A DNA stretch of 64,000 nucleotides, from positions 62,001 to 126,000 of the forward strand of contig CAWCHK010000002.1 in assembly GCA_963795385.1 (NCBI GenBank). The letters are read 5' to 3'. Made by a program: the position numbers and the translations under genes. Below the pieces are notes generated by a model. It was not told the origin of the DNA and did not search any database. It worked only from the letters and a program-made list of their open reading frames with translations. The first letter of the stretch is position 1, and each line of letters opens with the position of its first letter. Below, in pieces: positions 52,235-63,301 of this stretch. The stretch is from CAVURS01 sp963795385. Its GTDB lineage: Bacteria > Actinomycetota > Actinomycetes > Actinomycetales > CAVURS01.

Positions 52235-53139
52235 CGACCACGTCGTCGACGAACGCCGTCGAGCTCGAGACGCTGGCGAAGGACGCCGGGCGCAGACCAC
52301 CGAAGGGCCGCTCCGAGGGGTTCACGGCCGCGCTGGCCGGCAAGTACCTCCTCCTCGTGGCCGTCCTGGTCGTGACCATCGGGCCGTTCCTGTGGGAGCT
52401 GTCCACCTCCCTCAAGGGACGTCACGAGGACATCAACACCGCGACACCGCACCTGATCCCGTCGGACCCGACGTTCGCCAACTACTCCAAGGTCACCCGG
52501 AGCATCCCGGTCTGGCACTACGCGGAGAACTCGCTGATCGTCGCCGCCCTGTGCGTGGCGGGCAACGTCGTCGGTGCGACCCTGGCCGGATATGCGTTGG
52601 CCCGCATGCAGTTCCGCTTCCGCAAGCTGGTGCTCGGCCTGTTCCTGTCGACCCTCGTCCTGCCGGGCGAGGTCACGATCATCAGCCAGTTCCAGACCGT
52701 CAACAAGCTGGGCTTCAGCAACAGCCTCTTCGGGGTCGCGCTGCCGGGCCTGATCGCCGCCCTCAACGTGCTGCTGATGCGCCAGGCGTTCATGGCCATC
52801 CCCCAGGACGTCGACAACGCCGCCATCGTCGACGGGGCGAACGTGTGGCAGCGGTTCCGCTACATCGGCCTGCCGAGCGTCAAGGGCACGATGAGCGTCA
52901 TCGCGATCTTCGCGTTCATCGGGGCCTGGGACGACTTCCTGTGGCCCCTGCTCGTGCTGCAGGACCCCAGCAAGCTGACCCTGACGGTCGGCCTGTCCTA
53001 CCTGCAGGGCCAGTTCTCCAACGACCCTCGGACCATCGCGGCGGGCACGATGATCGCGCTGCTGCCGATCATCGTCCTGTTCGCCTGTCTCCAGCGCTAC
53101 TTCTTCCGCGGTGTGGGAGAAGGCGCCGTGAAAGGCTGA
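52231..53139 (+). CDS. Sugar ABC transporter permease (MalG-like)
   Basis: A 302-residue second permease of the carbohydrate importer, intact. It has an N-terminal cytoplasmic tail of about 35 residues, then six membrane segments. The EAA-type loop DVDNAAIVDGANVWQRFRYI lies before GLPSVKGTMSVIAIFAFIGAW. The usual WPLLVLQDPSKLTLTVGLSYL region (split) is present. It pairs with the upstream permease and needs an ATPase encoded elsewhere. Coupled to its neighbours: ATG overlaps the previous stop and the mannosidase GTG follows three bases after its stop. Confidence 0.93.
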   Translation: MTTTSSTNAVELETLAKDAGRRPPKGRSEGFTAALAGKYLLLVAVLVVTIGPFLWELSTSLKGRHEDINTATPHLIPSDPTFANYSKVTRSIPVWHYAENSLIVAALCVAGNVVGATLAGYALARMQFRFRKLVLGLFLSTLVLPGEVTIISQFQTVNKLGFSNSLFGVALPGLIAALNVLLMRQAFMAIPQDVDNAAIVDGANVWQRFRYIGLPSVKGTMSVIAIFAFIGAWDDFLWPLLVLQDPSKLTLTVGLSYLQGQFSNDPRTIAAGTMIALLPIIVLFACLQRYFFRGVGEGAVKG

Positions 53140-53142
53140 GCC

Positions 53143-56100
53143 GTGCCACTGCTGTCCATCACCTCCGTCGAGAGCACCGAGTGCTTCGTCGGGCCCGCCG
53201 AGCAACCCCGACAGGTCGCCCGGATCCGATTGCAGCGCAACCTCTCCCGGCCCGGCGACCTCCAGGTCACCGGGCCGGGGCTGCGCGGCTCGGCGGCCGT
53301 CCCGCCCGGTGACGGCGAGGTCCTCGTCGAGGTGCCGATGGTCGTCGACCCCCGGCATCGCCCCGGCGCCACCGTCGACGTCGAGGTCCTGGCCTCGGCC
53401 GCGGCCGGGTCCGCCGAGGACCGGGCGCCCACCGCGCGGCGTACGGCGGAGCTCGTCGTCGCCGAGCCGGGCTGGACGATGTTCCTGGTCTCGCACTTCC
53501 ACTACGACCCGGTCTGGTGGAACACGCAGGCGGCGTACACGCAGGTCTCGGACCTGCAGGCGGACGACGGCCTGACCCGGCCGGTGTGGGAGCACAACGG
53601 CTTCGACCTCGTGCGAGCCCACCTGGCGCTGGCGGCCCGCGACGAGGACTACCGGTTCGTCCTGGCCGAGGTCGACTACCTCAAGCCGTTCTGGGACACC
53701 CATCCCGAGGAGCGGCAGGCCATCCGCGACCTGATCGCGGCCGGCCGGCTGGAGATCATGGGCGGCACCTACAACGAGCCGAACACCAACCTCACCGCGG
53801 CCGAGACGACGATCCGCAACTTCGTCTACGGCATGGGGTACCAGCGTTCGGTCATCGGTGGGGACCCGCAGACCGCCTGGCAGCTCGACGCGTTCGGCCA
53901 CGACCCGCAGTTCCCAGGGCTGGCGGCCGAGGCCGGTCTGACGAGCAGCGCCTGGGCGCGCGGCCCGCACCACCAGTGGGGACCCATCCTGTCGACCTTC
54001 AAGGAGGTCGGCGGCGACGTCCGCAACATGCAGTTCCCCGCCGAGTTCGAGTGGCTCTCGCCGTCCGGCAAGGGCGTCCTCACCCACTACATGCCCAACC
54101 ACTACTCGGCCGGCTGGTGGATGGACTCGTCGGTCACGCTGGAGGAGGCGGAGGACAAGGTCTACGAGCTCTACCTCGCGCTCAAGCCCGCGGCCTCGAC
54201 CAGGAACCTGCTGCTCCCCGTCGGCACGGACTACACGCCGCCCAACAAGTGGGTGACGGCGATCCACCGGGACTGGAACGCCAAGTACCTGTGGCCGCGG
54301 TTCGTCTGTGGCAACCCGAGCGAGTTCTTCGCCGCGGTGCGGGCCGAGCTGGCCGCCGGCGGAGTCGCGCCGAGCCCGCAGTCGCGCGACATGAACCCGG
54401 TCTACACCGGCAAGGACGTGTCGTTCATCGACACCAAGCAGGCCCAGCGGGCCGGCGAGGTCGCCGCGCTGGACGCCGAGAAGCTCGCGACCTTCGCCAC
54501 GCTGCTCGGCCTGGGCAGCTGGCCGGACCGGGCCCTGGACAAGGTGTGGCGCCAGCTGGCGTACGGCGCGCACCACGACGCGATCACCGGGTCCGAGTCG
54601 GACCAGGTCTACATCGACCTGCTGTCGGGGTGGCGCGAGGCCCACGACCTCGCGGCCGACGTCCGCGACCGCTCGCTGCTGGCCCTGCTGGGTGCCGTCG
54701 ACACCACCGGTGCGGGCCGGCCGGTCGTCGTGGTCAACACGCTCGGCTTCGCCCGCACCGACCTGGCGCGGGTGCTCGTCGCGGCGCCCGGACGACGGGT
54801 CCGCGCCGGCCGCCGACGTCCACCTGGTCGACGACGAGGGTCAGGTGGTGCCGCACCTGGTCGAGTCCGAGGCGGGCGGACAGACCCTCCTGGCCTTCCT
54901 GGCCCGCGACGTGCCGTCCATCGGCTGGCGGACCTGGCGCCTGCTGCCCGGCCCGGCGCCGACGTCCGACGCAGGTGGGTCCACCTGGACCCCGGACGAG
55001 GCGGCCGATGCCTCCGACCCGACCATCCACAACGCCCACTACCGGGTCACCGCCTCGGCAGCGCGGGGCGGCGGGCTGAGCAGCATCGTCGAGCTCGGCT
55101 CCGGCCGCGAGCTCGTCCGACCGGGCGAGGTGGCCAACGAGCTGCGGTCCTACGACGAGTACCCCGCGCACCCGGAGTTCGGCGAGGGCCCGTGGCACCT
55201 GCTGCCCACCGGTGCCGTCACGACGTCGGCGGCCCGGGCGGCCAGCTCGGTGCGGGTCGAGCGCAGCCCGCTCGGGCAGCGGCTGGTCGTGACGGGGGAG
55301 CTGCAGGACATCCGCTACGAGCAGCGGATCACGCTGTGGGACGGCCTGGACCGCGTCGACCTCCGCACCCGGATCGACCACGACCGGCGCCGACCGGCTG
55401 GTCCGGGTGAAGTTCCCCTGCCCGGTCAAGGGTGCCCGCCCGGTCAGCGAGGTCGCCGGGGCCGTGGTCGCGCGGGGCTTCGCCTTCCCCGACTCCGACG
55501 CGGCCGTGACGCCGTGGACGCTCGACAACCCGGCCAACAACTTCGCGGCCCTGAGCAGCACCGCCCGGCTGAGCCTGGTCGACGCGGGCGGCCGGCCGGT
55601 TGGCGACTACGCGATCGCCGTCGCCGAGATCGTGGTGCCGGACCTCGCGAGCGCGGCGCCGCTGGCCCGCGAGCTGGTCCGGGCGCTGGCCCGGGTCGGT
55701 GTCACGGCGACGACGAGCACGGCTGAGGGCGCCCGGCACGGCTCGCTCACCGTCGACTCCAACCTCCCCGACATCCGGATCGTCCTGGGCGGCCCGGACT
55801 TCAACGCCTACGCCGGGACGCTGCTCGCGGCCGCCCAGGCGACCCAGGCCGGCCAGCTGATCCGCGGCCTGACCCAGGACGGCGCGGTCCGCCTGTTCCT
55901 GCCCGGCCAGGTGCCGATCGAGTCGGCGTGGGTCCCCGGCGCCGACCTTCGCGGCCCCCGGGCGATCCCGGCCCTGCTGGTCGCCGGGTCGGACCGCGGC
56001 CGGCTGGACGCCGAGGTCGAGGCGATGGTGGCCGAGCTGGGCCAGGCCCGCCTCACCGCCTGCTGCGTGGACCCTGACCCCGGCGCGCTGCTCGAGGACT

Positions 56101-57569
56101 ACACCGTGGGTCTGCTCACCTACGGCATCCCCGGCTTCGCGGTGGACACCCAGGGCGCGCTGCACCTGTCGCTGCTGCGCTCGTGCACCGGCTGGCCGTC
56201 CGGGGTCTGGATGGACCCGCCGGTACGCCGCGCACCGGACGGCTCGGCGTTCCAGCTCCAGCACTGGACGCACGACTTCGACTACTCGCTGGTGGCCGGG
56301 CCGGGTGACTGGCGCGACCAGGACCTGGTCTCCCGGGGCCTCGAGCACTCCACGCCGCTGCACGGACGGGTCGCCGAAGCGCACTCGGGCTCGCTGCCGC
56401 CGACCCACGCCCTGCTGACGGTGGAGCCGGCCCGACAGGTGCAGGTGCAGGCGATCAAGATGGCCGGTAACCCCTGTGCCACCGGCCAGTCCGTTCCTTC
56501 ACCCCACCGCAGGGGGATGACCGTGCGGCTGACCGAGAGCCAGGGTCACGCGACCGTGGCCGAGGTCAGGACGGCGGTGGAGCTCTCGGCGGCCCATCGC
56601 TCGGACCTCGTGGAGGACCGGCTGCGCGACTCGGCGTACGTGGACGGCCGGATCGTGACCGCGCTCGACGGCGCCGAGATCGCCACGGTGATCGCGACGC
56701 CGCAGGGTTCCGGCCGGGTGCCCGCTCCTGGGCCGGGCGCCTCGAGCCGGCCGGCCCTCGGGCCCACTCGCGAGGTCGCCCAGCCGATCTACGCGCGCTA
56801 CTGGCTGCACAATCGCGGTCCGGCCCCGATGGGCTTCCTTCCGGTGGCGGTCTCGGCCGCGCCGACGGCCGTCCGGCTGACCGGCCGGGAGGCCGCGGTA
56901 GCGGTCTCGGTGGCCAGCCAGCTCACCGACTCCGACGTCGCCGCGGTGCTGGCCGTCGACGTGCCCCGGGGGTGGTCGGCCGAGCCGGCCCAGCGGCCCC
57001 TGCGGCTGGCCGCGGCCGCTCACACGACCTTCCCCCTGCGGGTGACGGCACCGCCCGACGCACCGAGCGGTCTCTACTTCGTCCGGCTCCGGTTGCCGGT
57101 GGCGCAGGACGAGGTGGTCGAGGAGGTGCTCACCGTGATCGTCCCCGGCAGCCCGCTGGACGCCGTCCTCCCGACCCGCGAGGGCCCGGAGGTCGCGCAC
57201 GAGGTGCAGATGCACGGCACCCAGTTGACGGCGGGTCGCTCGACCGGGCTCGAGATCGAGTGCCTCACGCCGGGGGTGGAGACGGCGCTGGGCTGCGATG
57301 CCTTCGTGGACTTCCGCCTCACCAACCGCGCGATGAGCGACATCGACGGCGAGCTGATGGTCGTGAGCCCCTGGGGTGCCTGGGATCTGGCGCCCGACGC
57401 GGTGCGGGCGTTCGCGGTCGGCGCCGGCGACAGGTGCGACCTGCGGATCCCGGTCCACGCCCCGGCAACCGCCAGCCCGGGCACCTGGTGGCTGATGGTG
57501 AAGCTCATGTGGTTCGGCCGGGTGCACTACTCCCCGACCGTGCCGATCGTCATCCGGCCGGCCCGATGA
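53143..57569 (+). pseudogene. GH38 alpha-mannosidase with long C-terminal part, two frameshifts
   Basis: The N-terminal catalytic domain has the zinc motif HFHYDPVWW (His120-x-Asp122) and nucleophile Asp249 in TAWQLDAFGHDPQFPGL. A later zinc His is in AYGAHHDAITGSESDQ (about residue 480). The middle and C-terminal beta domains follow, and residues about 1270-1340 look like an NEW3-type module (PPDAPSGLYFVRLRL). +1 shifts at about 54788 and 55385. Removing two bases gives 1474 residues, longer than the usual ~1000. No signal peptide, so it would cut imported mannosides inside the cell. It ends in an ATGA overlap with the next gene. Confidence 0.87.
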
Positions 57570-58471
57570 CGGCGACCGCCACGGTCGCCGACCGCCACCA
57601 CCACGAGCCAGGCGTCATCGGCTGGATCGACGAGGAGGGCGTGCCGGCTGCACTGTTGGAGGTCCGGATCGCGACGCTGAGGGCCGGGCCCACAGCGGCC
57701 GCGCTGCCGCGGCCGGGCACCTCCGAGGCCCGGCAGCTCCGGCGCTGGGCCGCGCACGTCCTGTTCACCGAGTTGATCTGCGGCGCGGCCGCACGCGAGC
57801 TGGGACTGCGGCCGGACGCCGTCGCGCCACTGGACCCGCTGGCGGCCGTGCAGCTCGGCTCGATCACCGGCGCCGCCTGGCAGCAGGCGCCCGCGGTCGG
57901 TGCGGTGTGCCGGGCGCTGTTCCCCCAGCAGCGGCCGGCGGGGCCGGACAGCGGCGCGCGGGCCGGACGGGCATCACCAGCCCGGCCGGAGCCCACGGCG
58001 TACCGGGTCAGCCATGCCTTCGTCGCCGGGCCGGGCCTGAGCCCGGACGGCGCCCCCGGGCCGGAGGCCGCCTTGCGGCCGATGGGCTGGACGACGCTGG
58101 ACGACGTCCCGACCGCGCTGGCGGAGGCGCTGGCCGCCGCTGCGCCCGGCCGGCTGGTGGGCCCGGTGCGCTCGGAGCTCGGCTGGCATCTGGCTCGGAT
58201 CGAGGACATGCGTACGCCGGACGCGGTCCCGCCGGTGGAGGCCGCCGACGAGCCTCCGGCCTGGGAGTCGTTGCGCTCGTTCACCGTGTTGGCTGGACCG
58301 GCGTCGAGCCGAGTCGCTCACTGTCGCAGCAGGTTTCGAGCATCCCGGCGACCCGCGCCAACCGGACAACACGCACCGGCACTGAGCCTGCTGTTTCGCC
58401 GGGTTTGGCCCCATCGGCCCGGGGCCCGGTTCGCCAGTGCCGCCGCGCAGGTGCGAGGGTCTGACGAATGA
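57566..58471 (+). CDS. Parvulin-like (PpiC-type) protein, last gene of the mannosidase operon
   Basis: A 301-residue protein. The N-terminal part (IGWIDEEGVPAALLEVRI, FTELICGAAARELGLRPD) resembles the SurA/PpiC leader helix region. YRVSHAFVAGPGL and LVGPVRSELGWHLARIEDM match the first and last strands of parvulin rotamases (HILV...; G-x-V-GP-V-x-S-x-GWHL). No signal peptide. The last 60 residues (from about 58290) are Arg/Ser/Pro-rich and may be out of frame after a hidden indel. A rotamase fold coupled to a glycosidase is unusual; function unknown. Starts with ATGA overlap to the mannosidase and ends in ATGA overlap to the next gene. Confidence 0.62.
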   Translation: MTATATVADRHHHEPGVIGWIDEEGVPAALLEVRIATLRAGPTAAALPRPGTSEARQLRRWAAHVLFTELICGAAARELGLRPDAVAPLDPLAAVQLGSITGAAWQQAPAVGAVCRALFPQQRPAGPDSGARAGRASPARPEPTAYRVSHAFVAGPGLSPDGAPGPEAALRPMGWTTLDDVPTALAEALAAAAPGRLVGPVRSELGWHLARIEDMRTPDAVPPVEAADEPPAWESLRSFTVLAGPASSRVAHCRSRFRASRRPAPTGQHAPALSLLFRRVWPHRPGARFASAAAQVRGSDE

Positions 58472-59241
58472 GCACCCGACTGAGCCCGGCGGCGTACCTG
58501 GAGCACCTGCGCGACGACGCGGCGCAGCTGTCCGGCCTGGCTCGCTCGGTGGACCTCGCGACTCCGGTGCCGAGCTGCCCGGGGTGGACGATGCACGACC
58601 TGGTCGGGCACTGCGGCGAGGTCTATGCGCACAAGTCGGCGGCCCTGCGGCTGGGCCGCGCACCGGTGGACGGCGACAGCGCGACGGCACCCGGCGGGGT
58701 CGCGGTCGTCGACTTCCACGACGAGCAGGTGGCCGAGCTGGTCCACGAGCTCGAGGACCGCGGCCCGGACGCCGAGACCTGGACCTGGTTCCCGGGCGAG
58801 CACAGCACCGGCTTCTGGTTCCGCCGGATGGCCCAGGAGGCGCTCGTCCACCGGGTGGACGGAGAGCTCGCGACGGGAGGGACGATCGGTCCGATCGACC
58901 CGGTCCTGGCGGCCGACGGTGTCGAGGAGGTGCTGTCGTGGTTCGCCGGCCATCCGGGCGTGCTGGCCCACTCGGCGTCCCGTGACGGCGCCGCCGGAGA
59001 GGTGTTCGTCGATGCGGGGGACCACGCGTTCGTGGTCGAGCTCCCCGACGACGGGCATGTCGTCCACGAGGTCGACCCGCGCACCGGCGTTCCGACGGCG
59101 GACGCCGTGGTGCGCGGCGCCGCTGCCGACATCGACCTGCTGCTGTGGGGACGTCCGACGGCCGACGCCGTGGCCGAGGACGGCGAGCACGCCGTCCTCG
59201 AGCGGCTGTTCAGCCGGCTGCACCTGGCCGTGGCCGACTAG
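58468..59241 (+). CDS. Mycothiol-dependent maleylpyruvate-isomerase-like (DinB-2) protein
   Basis: A 257-residue protein of the MDMPI family: N-terminal DinB-like four-helix bundle with PVPSCPGWTMHDLVGHCGEVY (metal His) and WFRRMAQEALVHRVDGE (second and third metal sites), then an MDMPI_C domain (ADIDLLLWGRPTAD). These use mycothiol as cofactor for isomerase or transferase reactions, with substrates mostly unknown. Start ATG 58468 overlaps the stop before it. Confidence 0.87.
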   Translation: MSTRLSPAAYLEHLRDDAAQLSGLARSVDLATPVPSCPGWTMHDLVGHCGEVYAHKSAALRLGRAPVDGDSATAPGGVAVVDFHDEQVAELVHELEDRGPDAETWTWFPGEHSTGFWFRRMAQEALVHRVDGELATGGTIGPIDPVLAADGVEEVLSWFAGHPGVLAHSASRDGAAGEVFVDAGDHAFVVELPDDGHVVHEVDPRTGVPTADAVVRGAAADIDLLLWGRPTADAVAEDGEHAVLERLFSRLHLAVAD

Positions 59242-59363
59242 CGGCAGCTCGTCCGGACGGCGGGCCCTCGCGGCCACGCCGCACGGACAACGGTGGCCAG
59301 CAGGGTGTTTGGATCCCGTCAAGACATCAGCCGGCCGCCCGTCGGCGCGGCTTCACTCGGACC

Positions 59364-59447
59364 GTGACTGACCTCCTCTTCGTCGTTCTCACCCTGGCCG
59401 TCTTCGGCGTGCTGTCCCTGGTGCTGCGGGGAGCTGGCCGGCTGTGA
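59364..59447 (+). CDS. 27-residue membrane peptide before kdpF
   Basis: GTG 59364 opens a 27-codon frame giving VTDLLFVVLTLAVFGVLSLV then LRGAGRL, one membrane helix with a basic end. Its TGA overlaps the GTG of kdpF by three bases (GTGA), so it is translated with the kdp genes. It is not KdpF, which follows. I believe similar small proteins stand before kdpF in other actinobacteria. It may be an extra small subunit of the pump. The 122 bp before it hold no gene and presumably the kdp promoter, which I could not fix. Confidence 0.6.
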   Translation: MTDLLFVVLTLAVFGVLSLVLRGAGRL

Positions 59448-59533
59448 GTGCCGCCAACGTGGTCGGCCTCGTGCTGGCCGTCGTGATGACTGCCTTCCTG
59501 GTCCTCGCGCTGGTCTTCCCGGAGCGGTTCTGA
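59444..59533 (+). CDS. kdpF: KdpF, small subunit of the potassium-transporting ATPase
   Basis: 29 residues, one membrane helix, with the typical end LVLALVFPERF. KdpF stabilises the KdpABC complex. GTG 59444 overlaps the upstream peptide and its TGA overlaps the kdpA ATG (TGATG). Confidence 0.85.
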   Translation: MSAANVVGLVLAVVMTAFLVLALVFPERF

Positions 59534-61194
59534 TGAGCTCGGCGGCAGCTGGCACCATCTTCATCGCCTCGCTGGTCGTGGCGCTGGCCCTGGCCTTCCG
59601 GCCGTTCGGCGACTACATGTACCGCGTCGTGTCCGGGACCCGGCACGCGCGCGGGGAGCGAGCGATCTACCGGGTCATCGGCGTCGACCCCGACGGCGAG
59701 CAGGCCTGGGCGACGTACGCGCGCAGCGTCCTCGCCTTCTCGGCCGTGTCGATCCTGTTCCTCTACGCGTTCCAGCGGCTGCAGGATCATCTGCTGCTCT
59801 CGCTGGGCTTCACCAACGTGCCTCCGGCCCTGGCCTGGAACACCGCGGTCAGCTTCGTCACCAACACGAACTGGCAGGCCTACTCCGGTGAGTCCACGAT
59901 GGGCTACCTCGTGCAGATGGCCGGTCTGGCCGTGCAGAACTTCGCCTCGGCGGCCGTCGGGATCGCCGTCGCCGTGGCCCTGGTCCGCGGCTTCGCCCGC
60001 AAGCACACCGAGCAGCTCGGCAACTTCTGGGTCGACCTGGTCCGGATCGTCCTGCGCATCCTGCTGCCGATCGCGGTGGTCGGCGCCATCGTCTTCGTGG
60101 CGGCGGGGATGATCCAGAACTTCTCCTCCGGCACCGACGTGCACACCCTGGCGGGGGCCACCCAGCACATCACCGGCGGCCCGGTCGCCAGCCAGGAGAT
60201 CATCAAGGAGCTGGGCACGAACGGCGGCGGCTTCTACAACGCCAACAGCGCCCACCCGTTCGAGAACCCCACGTCCTGGACCAACTGGCTGCAGATCTTC
60301 TTCATCCTCCTGATCGGCTTCAGCCTGCCGCGGACGTTCGGCCGGATGGTGGGGAGCAACCGGCAGGGCTACGCCATCGTCTCGGCGATGGCCGTCATGG
60401 CCATCGGCAGCATCGTCGTCCTGAACGTCGTCCAAGGCGTTCACCCCGGGACGGTGCCGCAGGCGGTCGGTGCCGCGAGTGAGGGGGTCGAGACCCGGTT
60501 CGGCGTGCTGGACTCGGCCACCTTCGCCAGTGCTACGACCCTGACGTCGAGCGGGGCCGTGGACTCCTTCCACGACTCCTACACCGCCCTGGGCGGCGCC
60601 GTCACGATGCTCGACATGCAGTTGGGTGAGGTCGCGCCCGGCGGCACGGGGTCGGGCCTCTACGGCATCCTCATCCTCGCTGTCATCACGGTCTTCGTCG
60701 GCGGCCTGATGGTCGGCCGTACGCCGGAGTACCTGGGGAAGAAGATCGGGGCCCGCGAGGTGAAGTTCGCCTCCCTGTACTTCCTCACCACGCCCACCCT
60801 GGTGCTGGTCGGCACGGGTACGGCGATGGCCCTGCCCGGCGAGCGGGCCTCGATGCTGAACTCGGGCGCCCACGGGCTCTCCGAGGTGCTCTATGCCTTC
60901 ACGTCGGCGGCCAACAACAACGGCTCCGCGTTCGCCGGGATCAGCGTGAACACCACCTGGTACAACACCGCGCTCGGTCTGGCGATGGTGATCGGCCGCT
61001 TCCTGCCGATCATCTTCGTGCTCGGCCTGGCCGGCTCGCTGGCCCGCCAGAAGCCGGTGCCGGAGTCGACCGGGACGTTGAAGACCTACCAGCCCCTGTT
61101 CGTCGGGATGCTCATAGGAGTGACCTTGATCGTGGTGGCCCTGACCTACCTGCCCGCCCTCGCGCTGGGCCCGCTGGCCGAGGGGGTGCGCTGA
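59533..61194 (+). CDS. kdpA: KdpA, potassium-binding channel-like subunit
   Basis: A 553-residue membrane protein that selects and binds potassium. Its four channel-like pore loops are visible: VTNTNWQAYSGE, KELGTNGGGFYNANSAHPF, the HGLSEVLYAF region and AANNNGSAFAG. It starts MSSAAAGTIFIASLVV after TGATG overlap with kdpF. Forms the Kdp pump with KdpB and KdpC. Confidence 0.96.
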   Translation: MSSAAAGTIFIASLVVALALAFRPFGDYMYRVVSGTRHARGERAIYRVIGVDPDGEQAWATYARSVLAFSAVSILFLYAFQRLQDHLLLSLGFTNVPPALAWNTAVSFVTNTNWQAYSGESTMGYLVQMAGLAVQNFASAAVGIAVAVALVRGFARKHTEQLGNFWVDLVRIVLRILLPIAVVGAIVFVAAGMIQNFSSGTDVHTLAGATQHITGGPVASQEIIKELGTNGGGFYNANSAHPFENPTSWTNWLQIFFILLIGFSLPRTFGRMVGSNRQGYAIVSAMAVMAIGSIVVLNVVQGVHPGTVPQAVGAASEGVETRFGVLDSATFASATTLTSSGAVDSFHDSYTALGGAVTMLDMQLGEVAPGGTGSGLYGILILAVITVFVGGLMVGRTPEYLGKKIGAREVKFASLYFLTTPTLVLVGTGTAMALPGERASMLNSGAHGLSEVLYAFTSAANNNGSAFAGISVNTTWYNTALGLAMVIGRFLPIIFVLGLAGSLARQKPVPESTGTLKTYQPLFVGMLIGVTLIVVALTYLPALALGPLAEGVR

Positions 61195-61195
61195 C

Positions 61196-63300
<2,105 letters not shown>

Positions 63301-63301
<1 letters not shown>

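Noticed and set aside
59242..59363. Possible riboswitch or kdp regulatory RNA before the kdp genes
   Set aside because: No conserved riboswitch motif that I can recognise; only a plain 122-bp gap.
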